Shown piece by piece: positions 55,335-64,000 of a stretch of 64,000 nt of DNA. A program made the position numbers and the translations under genes. The notes beneath the pieces are model-generated. The model did not search any database. It was not told where the DNA came from and saw only the letters and a list, made by a program, of their open reading frames with translations. The stretch is from Termitomyces sp. T153 (taxonomy: Eukaryota; Basidiomycota; Agaricomycetes; Agaricales; Lyophyllaceae). The stretch covers positions 62,001-126,000 of the forward strand of contig JACKQL020000006.1 in NCBI GenBank assembly GCA_018296165.2, read 5' to 3'. Positions within the stretch are counted from its first letter, which is position 1; every line of letters begins with the position of its first letter.

Positions 55335-57214
55335 AGCATCAAGACCCTTGAGATGCAGGGTGCAGGTTAGAGATTGGCAGGGCATAGGAATTGGAGCCAA
55401 GTAATATTGATCAAACCACAGTGAGCAGTGGTGGCATGAGAAACAAAGTCAAAGCATGGCTGCCATTTGTCAGGGGGTTCTCCTCAAGTCATTAAAAGGG
55501 TCAGACATACCCTGGAGTTCACAAATTCTTTGCCATCTCTTCCTCTGCTCTATCCCCAGCATTGTCAGCATTGTCTGCATTAGCATCAACATCTCCTGCT
55601 CCCCCTTCCTCAGGGGATATTGATTTCCATCATGGCTGCAGGCAGGTGGAGGCTATGTACCATAGCTGTAAGTGTAGGTCTGTTTTTTCTGTATTTCAGA
55701 GTTGCTGATTGAGTTTGACAGAATTGTCCACAGCTGTGGCTGGCCTGTCAGGGGTCCCATCTTGAGGTAGAGTTCCAGTGGGGTTGGTTTTGGTGTTGGA
55801 GGGATGGTCCTCAAGACCCAATTTTGGCCCAAGGGAGATCCAGGTCATTTCTGAGGCACTGTGAGTTGCTCAGACAGAGGTGACCCCAGAGAAGTTTGCG
55901 GAGACAGTGGAGCAGGGGTGGGTCCTCCATCCCTGGAATGGTGCCAGGCAGAAGCTCTGGTGGGTCCCTCATGTCTGTTGTGCTGGGTTCTGAGATAACT
56001 TAATGTCATAGTGCACTCTTTGTGCTCACTGTGGGAATTACTGCAGTTTTGAGAAGCCAATGCAGGGCTCTCATTGGGATACTTTGGTGTGCATTCCATG
56101 TCATTCAAGGCATGAGAAGTGCCCAATCTCACTGAGTTGGTGAGCAGCCTGCATGTCAGAGAAGCAGGGATGGGATGTGGCATGAGTGGCTGAGCAGTTA
56201 CTTGAGGGGCACAGGAGCAAGGTGTTGGGTTGGGAGTCTAGAGTAGAGGGCAGAGTAAGTGCAGGGTGGCCTGTGATGAAGGTGGGACCTCCACAGGGTG
56301 GGCAGAGGGAGGGGGCTCCAGCAGCCTGTGATAAGGAGAAATGGAGGGCATCCCCTTTGCTGGAGGTGGGGCCCAGCAAGCAGCTGTGAGGAGGGGAATC
56401 AATGGTGGGCCCTCCAGGGCCACATGTGTACTCCCTTGCATTAGGGGTTCTGGTCAGGGAGTCTGGCAGGGGCTCTGGTCCTTCTTTAGTACTCCCTGAG
56501 ACATCTTGGCAGCAGCAAGCAGAGGCATTGTCCTGACTGCTGGCATTGCATGAGGACAAGGTCCAAAGGATTGAGGGAGACAGCAACATAGTTCAGCAGG
56601 AGCATGAGGAGGTGCAAAAAGACTGAGATGTAGCATGGCAGGAGTTGGGGATAGCTACATGGATGATCATGGAGGGATCATTGGAAGTGCAGGGGTTGTG
56701 GAAGCAGCTGAGACAGTTGGAGGCACAGATGGAGCAGAGGGCAAAGGTGCAGCAAGGGGCTGTGGAAGCAGAAGGGTCCAGAGTGGAGGCAGGGAGGCAA
56801 CATAAGGAGTGGCTAGCCAATGAGGTAGCCTTGGAGCAGAGGGGGGTTATGCATGAGTCTCTTTGTTTCTCATTCTTCTGATCCTACTGACATTTGTTGG
56901 TCAGACTGGGTCTGACAACACCAAGTTCTTTGGGATGGAGCATTGGCAGAACACATGTCAGTGCAGGATGGATTGGCACAGATGCCCAAGGAGCTTCCTC
57001 CAGAGTTGGAGCAGGGGTTCAGACACATTGGGTGGTTGTTGGCAGGGCATTGGCAGAGGAATGCAGCAGATCCCAGAGCATGGTGAGAGGTAGCAACTGA
57101 TGTAGGGGAGCCCATGGCTTGCAGAGGGGGCAGAGGTTTCCTGGTGACTGTGATTTTGCTCTGATGCAGCTGGCAGAGGGGGCAGAGGTCCCCTTTGATG
57201 GTAGTGGAGGTGAC
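55335..57214. other. Decayed internal sequence of element 3
   Basis: Apart from the polypurine tract at its left edge I recognise no retrotransposon domain here, although integrase and chromodomain would be expected. A plus-strand frame at 56645-56881 reads LWKQLRQLEAQMEQRAKVQQ, a possible coiled coil. A short direct repeat of GGCAGAGGGGGCAGAGGT occurs at about 57120 and 57173. The region may contain another, unrecognised insertion. Confidence 0.4.
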
Positions 57215-58365
57215 TGTCACAACCTTCTTCCTGGACCCCTAAATATCATTACTGACCTGCTTGCTTCCTCAGAGTTCCCCCCAATGCCCTGTCAAACTCC
57301 CCCAACCATTGTACACCCTCAGCACTCACCCTGAGTAACTCTAACACTTCTTTGGCAAACCCCAATGGCCCCCTGGCTAATTCTGATACCTTCTCTGCAG
57401 CTGTCAATGCTTCTCTTGACCCTCCTGAGCCTCTGGAACCTTCCTCCATTGTTCCTGACTCTGCTGCACATCACCAACTCCTCCCCCTAGTCTGCCTGAC
57501 CAACCCTAGAGCATCACAACAACCCCAGAACAGCTCATGTCCTCAACTGATTCCACCAGAATATTGCCACAGCCTGTCCCTTGATCACAACCAACACCCG
57601 TCAACTCTGCACAACTCCATCAAGCCCTGCTGCCACACCCACTGTCCCCTAGAGCTCTCTAGTAGTTAGTATATAAGTCATAGAGTAGCTCCTCATACTC
57701 TAGTCTTGATATTGCCTTACCTGATGTGTTTCTGATTGCTTCTGTCTCATGTTTCATATTATGTTTCCTTTTCTCTCAGTCTCCCAGCCTTATCTCAGTC
57801 TCCTGGTCTCATCTTATCTCTATTTCCATTATTGTTCTCATTATCATTTCATATTTCCACTTGAATCTATTTTCATTCTTGTCTTAATCTTGTCTCAACT
57901 CTGTCTTGTCTTGTTCAACTCCATTTCCAGTATTGTGTTCAAGTCCTTTCAACTCTAACACCTTTACAAACTCTGCGCTTACAATTACAAACTCAAATAC
58001 TCTTTGAACCAACTCTGGACCTTGCTATTTGCTCAGCCCCAAAAACTATCAACCTCTGTCAATCCCCCATCAAACTCTGGCCCTGCTCCTATCACTTGCA
58101 TAGCCTCCATTTGCCCTGCACCTCTACTACTTGCTTTTGGACCTGTACCTGACACTCTCATCAAGTCTGACAATTTCTCTGCGACTTGTCCTAGACTCCT
58201 CCAGACTACTGCAGACTTGTTTGGATCACTCCCCATTGCTTGCCCTCACAAGTCCCCCACACTTAGACCCTCTCCAAGTGCCCAGTCATCAGTGCAGAGA
58301 ATCATGTCCACCTAGTAAGGATTTGCCCAGTGTAGCTGAGCCCCTGTGGTCAGCAGAACCTGACA
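57215..58365 (+). repeat. Solo LTR of gypsy family 1 inside element 3
   Basis: 1151 bp, beginning TGTCACAACCTTCTTCC and ending CAGCAGAACCTGACA. The flanks are GTGAC (57210-57214) and GTGAT (58366-58370), a target duplication with one C-to-T difference. It is in the opposite orientation to its host element. Confidence 0.88.
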
Positions 58366-61300
58366 GTGATGGAGTAGAGGTCATCCTTGGGAGCAAAGTA
58401 GGTTGGAAGTGGGAGTCCTTGGTGGCATAGCAGAGGGGGCTCAGCTATGCTGTTGGTTGGGTTAGCATAGGGGCAGAGATACTTTCTTGAAGTTTGGTCT
58501 GCTTATTCTTGCAATCTGTTGGCCTCTAAGTGTGAGGGGTTGAGTAGATGACTTCAAGGGCAGAGAGTGTTTGGAGGCTTTTGTTTGGGCAGAGGTGTGC
58601 TTGGCTAGGAGTTTATCAAACTCCAGAGTATTGTGTTTTGTCAGAGATGTGTATAGTTAGGTGTTTGCTGTGCTCTGGAGTGTTGGCAAGGCATACTTGG
58701 TTGGGGCTTTCTGTGCTCCAGAGTATTGGTGGTGAGGCAGTGGGGTCCAAGGTGACCAGTCTCAATAGATTTTTTTAGTCCATAGTTGGGGTTTGTAGGT
58801 TCTGGACTAGCTACATGACATCCTTCTTGTTCCTGGCCAAAGCTAAGTCCAGAGATGGGTAGGGGAGTCTTACATGTTTCTGGCATCCTTGGAGCTTGGG
58901 GTACTGCTAGAGTTTGTCAGGATGAGTGTGTTCTGAGTCTGTGGCCTGGGTTCCTCCTTTTTGCAGTAGGGGTTAGTAGTCTGGAGACAGCACAGAGGTT
59001 GATTGGTGGATGATTCTTCTTGGTGGAGTTGCTTTTGGATGAGGTGCAGAACAAGGGAGGAGTTTGGGATTGTTGTTCTGTGGGTTGTTCTTCCTGGGGG
59101 TTGGGGCAGGTGGTGTGGAGGTGGCATAATAGGCAGGTCAGCTGCTGGCTCATTGGCAAGGTTGTGTTGAGGGTTGTATTGGGGGGGAGGGGGTCCAGCA
59201 TTGTATTGGAGGTCCAGCAGCAGTTTCATCCCTTCCCAGGGTGGAGCCAGCAGACTGGAGGCAGTGCAAGGGTTGGTGAAGTGCTGACTTGTTGGCAGAG
59301 CTCTTCTGGGTTTGGTGGGGTGTGAGCAGGGTTGGTCCAGGGGTGAGCCTGGGATTTATGTCTTCTTCTGCAGTAGGAGCCAATAGTCTGGGGTTAGTGT
59401 GGAGGCTGGTTGGTGGATGGCTTGTCAATGGAGTTGACTTTGAAGGTGGTGCTGAGCAGAGGAGAGGTTCCAGGAGTGTATTTTGTTAGTCTGTTCTATT
59501 CTTCCCAGTGCAAGAACCAGAGATCTGGGGGCAATGTAAAGGTTGGGTTGGGGAGTTGGCTTGTTGGCAGGGTTGGGGCAGAGGTCATGCTAGGCAAGGA
59601 GGGGGGTCTATAATGGGGTTTTCCTCCTTATTCAAATCAGCGCAATATGCAAACATTTAACAGAAGTTACCACTGAGTAGTGGAGTCATTGGATAAGTGG
59701 TGGTGGTCCCCAGAGTTGTGCTTGGATGTAGTGGGTGCATTTTGGTTGCTTGCTGAGAGCTTGGGTGGGTCAGACCATTGCCCAGATGTGCAAAACATTG
59801 TTTGTGTTGGGGGTTGGGTGTCCACAAATGCTGGAGGGAGGTGGGGGAGTTGATTGCACAAGGACACCACTTGAGACTCTAAGGGGGGTCACAGTGGGAA
59901 TGGAGGCAATCTTCCATTCATGCTCCAGAGTGGTCTGGAGGTCATTGTCAATGGAGCAAGGGTGGGTCTTGGCACTGCAGGGCAATCAACAAGATCTCTG
60001 ATCAGGGAAAAGGGGTACCACTTCTTTTGAAGGGCATTGTTGATCCCTTGGTTGTTGGGGTAGAGTTGGAGGAGTCATTCATTTTTCTTGGCATCTGAGT
60101 CAATCTCTGGTAGACATGGTTGGGTTGCATAGTGCATTGCCAAGCTTGGGGAGAACTACTTTGAGTGCCCAGAATTTGTTCTTTCACTGAGTGATTGATT
60201 TTGTCAGAGAGGTGGGGAGGGTGGCAGCAGAGTTGTGACTCCAGTGGCAGAGGTTGGGGTGAGTGATGGCCTTACTTGTGGTTGGAAGTGGCAGTGGCAT
60301 TGTTTCAATGTCAATTTTGCAGCAGATGGTGGCAGGAGATATTGCTTGTTTCTTGGAGAATACATCAGCAAACTTATGACACTCTAGGAAGACTACTTCA
60401 TATAGGGTTAGTCCTCCTGTTGCTCTGGTGGTGTGTTTCCTGCTTGTAGGCATCTTTACTGGCAAGGGTGAAGGACTTTGAGGTTGGTAGTCAAGGATTT
60501 GACCTTGCAGAGTGCATGCTATGGGGACATTGTTGATTGGTTGGTGTTGGAGGTTCCCTAGACAGATGTCAGAGTTGAAATGGGGGCTCTGGAGCTGTGT
60601 TGCCAGGGTCTGGAGTTGTATGGAGGAGTTTGAGGTTGCCTGGAGCGGTGGGTCAAGCCATCTTGGGTCTTTATATCAATCTTCTTGGGGTTTTTTGCTT
60701 TCTTCAGAGAACATGTCAGCAAGTCCATGATACTCTGGGGGAACTACTTCATATAGAATTCTCTCTTTTTTATAGTCCATTCTGGTGAGGTAACTTCTAC
60801 ACTTGAATGTTCTTTTGCTAAGGATGGCTGAATTTGGTGGTTGAAGGGCAGAAGTCCCATCTTGTGAAGTGTGTGCAGAGGGAGGCAGCATCAAACATTT
60901 TGATGCCAGGGGCTGTAGTACTGGGTTAGAGTAATACTGATAGTTCTGGGGCTTTCTTGAAGACTTAGGAAGTCCACTACAATTCCACACTGATGTCTTG
61001 ATAAAGTTTTGAGGTTGAGGTTGTTTACTTCCAAAATATTTCTATTCTGAATGTAGAGGTGTTTCAACAAACTCCAGCCTAAATAATTCACTCCCTGGGA
61101 ACCACCAAGCCTTTGCCTATTAATTGCCCATCTCTTTGCTACTCTACTTGGGCTATTTATACCTCTTTTTACAGTGCACAGACCACCCTTTACATGTGAA
61201 TTTTGGTTCCATACTTTCCAGCCCCTTGTTCATAACTGTTATAATTCCTCCTTCTGGTATGCCTGTTTCAGTGCCACAGGCTAGTTCCTGGTGCCATCAT

Positions 61301-62570
61301 TCCTCCTTTGCATTCTTAGCTTCCATTTGCCCCATTTATCTCTTCCTCCTTTGTATTTCTTCCATTCATATTCTTCCCCATTCAGTTGCTTCCCTTCTTC
61401 TTCCTTTATTTATTTCATATTCTTCCCCATTCAGGTTCTTTCCCATTCAGGTTCTTCCATTCATCTTCCTTTTCCTTCCCTTTATTCCATTCTTTACCTC
61501 CTTTCAGTCAACATTTCAATCTGGTTATTCTTAGATCAGATCTAGATCTTGCCAGAATTGATGCTACTCAGGTGCTTTTGCCAGTCCCATGCTTCCCCTC
61601 CCATTACAGTGATTGGACTATTATTGAGTATATAGTCTAGTATAGTCCTTGTCCTATCCTGTTCTATATTTCTTCTAGTATATTTTAAAGGGATAATGTT
61701 GCTGGAACTTGTTTTTACTAGGAGGCTTACAGTTTTCAGCCTTGTTGTGGGCAGAGCACTGGTCTTGGAATCTTGATTTATTCTTGGGGGAAGAGGGGTT
61801 GTTGGGTCAGGGTTTGATTCCAATGACAGCAGGGCTTACATTAGAGGGTCAACATCCTTGGAGTTAAGTGGGGGTGTGGTGTGGAAGTTGGGGAGTTTAC
61901 TGGTGAAGCAATGGAGGTTTGCTCCTTCAATGTGGGGAGGGAGGGGTGCATCAAAGATTCATTGGGTCAGATATTGGTGACATACAGATTTGGGCAGAGC
62001 TGAGAACTAGGGCAGTGGGTCTGGAGGTGGGGGAACTAGGGGGTGGAGATGGTGGTTGGAGGTCTCATTGTTGTTTGTTGGCAGGGTTGGTGACTTGTTC
62101 TTATGCAGTGAGTGATTGTCTCTGGCAGGGGTGTGCATTATTGTTGGGGAGATGGTGTGGATGAGGTGCCAGAGAAGCCATTGAGCAATAGATTGATTTA
62201 TTGCTGGGGTTGGTTGGAGACTGGGTTGGAGGTGTCATGGTTGGTCCTAATAGGAGGCAAAGCTGGCAGAGGAGGTGTAGGAAGTATAGGAGGTGCAGGT
62301 GAGGGTGGTGATGGTGCAGGAAGGATGTGATTGGGTTTGAGCAGAAAGTGTGTCTGTGGAGAGAGCCATTGTGTGGAGGTGTGACTGGAGTGGAGGGGAC
62401 ATTTGGCATCAGATTTGCAATTCAATGTGCCTTGGCAAACTGGGCAAGGCCAAACAAATCATAGGGGGTCTCAGGCATGGGCCAACCATAGACATCAAGA
62501 GTTCCAATGAAAGTGTGTGCAGAGTTAATTGCAGACATCACAAATGGGATAAAGGGGAGTCTTGGTATTA
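58366..62570 (-). pseudogene. Decayed gag-pol remains of element 3
   Basis: Minus-strand matches to element 1 appear in order: leader (62560-62450), a long Gln/Gly-poor stretch with no clear Gag, RT N-terminal segments near 60740 and 60400, and the integrase zinc region near 58880-58820. The RT N-terminal motif occurring twice about 340 bp apart implies an internal duplication or a second partial copy. No open frame exceeds about 120 codons. Confidence 0.55.
61120..61680 (+). repeat. Pyrimidine-rich segment with short CATTCAGGTTCTT-type repeats
   Basis: Between 61330 and 61510 the plus strand is almost all C and T, with recurring CATATTCTTCCCCATTCAG and CCCATTCAGGTTCTT. It does not look like the gypsy internal sequence around it and could be a low-complexity expansion or a separate insertion. 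Confidence 0.4.
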
Positions 62571-63369
62571 TGTCAGGCTCTGTTGATTACAGGGGCTCAG
62601 CTACACTGGGCAAATCCTTACTAGGCAGATGTGATATCCTGCACTGATAACTCAGTGCTGGGGGAAGGTCTAGATGTTGGTGACTTGTGAGGGATAAGCA
62701 ATGGGGAGTGATTTGAGCAAGTCTGGGTTGGTCTGGAGAAGTCTAAGATGAGTTGCAGGGAAGGGGTTGGACTTGATGGGATGTTAGGTACAAGCCTGGA
62801 AGCGAGTATTAGAGGTGCAGGGCAAACAGAGGCTATGTGAGTGATGGGAGCGAGGCCAGAGTTTGATGGGTTTCAGGGCTGAGAAAATAGTGAGGTCCAG
62901 AGGTGGTTCAAAGAATGTTTGAAGTGCATAATCATAAGTATGGAATTTGTAAAGGCATTAAGGTTGAGAGGACTTAAACACAAGAATGGAAACAGAGTTG
63001 AACAAGATGAGATGGAGCAGAGACAAGATTGAGATGAGAACAAAAATAGATTCAAGCAGAGATACAAAACAATAACAAGGACAATAATGGAACTGGAGAC
63101 AAGACAAGACTGGAAGACTGAGAGAAAGGGAAATGTAACACAGAACATGAAATACAAGATGGAAACAATCAGACCATAGGTAATGTTAAGCAATATCAAG
63201 ACTAGAGTATGAGGAGCTACTCTATGACTTAGATATGACTACTGGAGAGCTCCAGGGGATAGCGGATGTGGTGGTAGGGCTCAACAGAGCTGTGCAGAGT
63301 CAACAGGTGTTGGTTGTGATCAGGAGATGGGCCACAGTGATATTCTAATGGGATCAGTCAAGAATGCAG
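62571..63369 (-). repeat. 5' LTR of element 3, truncated by another repeat
   Basis: Begins (plus) TGTCAGGCTCTGTTGATTACAGG and follows the family 1 LTR until TCAAGAATGCAG, where other copies continue GCTGTCC; here TGATGTGCTCC starts instead at 63370. So 799 bp of the LTR are present and the rest may lie beyond the window. Confidence 0.85.
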
Positions 63370-64000
63370 TGATGTGCTCCTATGCCGCCTAGTGCCATGC
63401 AGGAAATCTAAAAAGAGGACCTAACACTAGTCACTAGATAGGGTAGCTGGCAGTAGGAAGTTAATAGTTGAGGGCAAGTCAGTAACCGTCCCAGAGAACT
63501 AGAGTGAAAGTTGCGTTGTGGAGTGAAGTCGAGAGAAGTTGCTATTGCTAGTGGAAGTTGCTAGTGACAATCAGGAAAGAAAAGGGGTAGAAACAAGTAA
63601 TGTTGCTAAGACAAAGCATCCTCCTAATGGAGGTAATGGAGAGTGAGGGAATAGGGTAGGGACGGGGAAAGGCAGTAACAGGAAGACTAAAATCAAGGGA
63701 CAAATATAAACTGGTTGCTAGCTGTAGTCGCTAGCATCGCTAAGTCAGATTAACTAAAATAGGCACCTGCAGTTGGCACCACACTAAGTTGAGGTCGAGT
63801 CGAGAAGGCTTATTGCTAAGCCTGGGTAGAAGGTGATAGAAGAGCCAAAGAAGCAAAGTGAAATCTCTTGCTGGTAGGCTCAAAGATAGCAGTTCTCCCC
63901 TTGTTCTTCTTTTAGTGTCTATGTACAGTCAGTATTTATACGTTTCAAAGTATAGTATGGGAAAGTAAACAAATAGGCACCACTAGTGACGGCATCTGTC
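63370..64000 (+). repeat. Dispersed repeat, copy B (possible LTR), CpG-rich and young
   Basis: Homologous to 24948-25560, with many CG pairs retained (GCCGCC, AACCGTCCC, GTCGCTAGCATCGC, GTCGAGTCGAG). It interrupts the 5' LTR of element 3 and runs off the window. It starts with TG, as an LTR would, and carries the same TTGCTA-rich body. No coding signal is seen. Confidence 0.75.

Larger units (their letters stand above)
53567..63369 (-). mobile_element. Gypsy family 1 element 3, strongly decayed, nested in family 2
   Basis: The minus-strand element lies between a 3' LTR (53567-55321) and a 5' LTR (62571-63369, truncated). The internal region is recognisable only in patches: the leader frame DVYGWPMPETPYDLF near 62500; two RT N-terminal copies reading EVVFLECHKFADVFSK (about 60400) and EVVPPEYHGLADMFSEESKK (about 60740); and an integrase zinc region near 58820-58900 similar to 12990-13080 in element 1. 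A polypurine tract (GAAGGGGGGGTGA, minus strand of 55322-55334) abuts the 3' LTR. A solo LTR (57215-58365) is inserted in it. Confidence 0.8.

Overview
The window is nuclear DNA of a filamentous fungus, most likely an Agaricomycete (mushroom-forming basidiomycete). The evidence is: genes split by many 48-70 nt GT-AG introns; a laccase with the usual fungal copper motifs; a degenerate transposase of a type I know from mushroom genomes; chromodomain Ty3/gypsy elements; and a LINE with endonuclease, reverse transcriptase and RNase H. These family assignments come from reading conserved motifs, not from a search.

Layout. 1-970: 3' half of a laccase, cut by the window edge. 971-8750: low-CpG decayed DNA with a broken transposase-like gene, into which a 1600-bp Tc1/mariner element inserted (4488-6087, TA duplication). 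9041-10120: solo LTR with an intact 5-bp target duplication. 11790-19713: a minus-strand gypsy element with its 5' LTR but no 3' LTR. 20092-20177: a tRNA-like sequence. 22839-23649: a WrbA-type quinone oxidoreductase. 24760-27640: more decayed repeat DNA.

27640-39000 is a compact island of intact, CpG-containing host genes: a secreted PhoD-type phosphatase (28520-31575, +), an F-box-like protein (31659-33362, -), an ALYREF/Yra1-type mRNA export adaptor (33567-34576, +), histidinol-phosphatase (34836-35876, +) and the WD40 actin regulator AIP1 (36081-38724, -). They look like independent housekeeping or secreted functions and not one pathway.

39000-64000 is a nest of transposable elements. 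It contains a deleted gypsy fragment (39678-41120, -), a LINE (about 41545-48530, -) with a solo LTR inside its ORF1, and a second gypsy family (48731-53566, +). That second family is interrupted in its chromodomain by a family-1 gypsy element (53567-63369, -). The family-1 element carries another solo LTR, and its own 5' LTR is cut by a further repeat that runs off the window.

The most unusual observation is in the PhoD gene. The reading frame through the metal-binding Trp-Asp-Asp-His-Glu motif is restored only if a single-nucleotide exon (29859), flanked by two canonical introns, is included. A 3-nt and an 8-nt microexon candidate lie further downstream in the same gene. A second theme is loss of CpG: the old repeats have almost no CG, and several inactivating changes (YLDD to YLNN, FVDD to FVND, an Arg codon to TGA) are the changes expected from CG to TG/CA.
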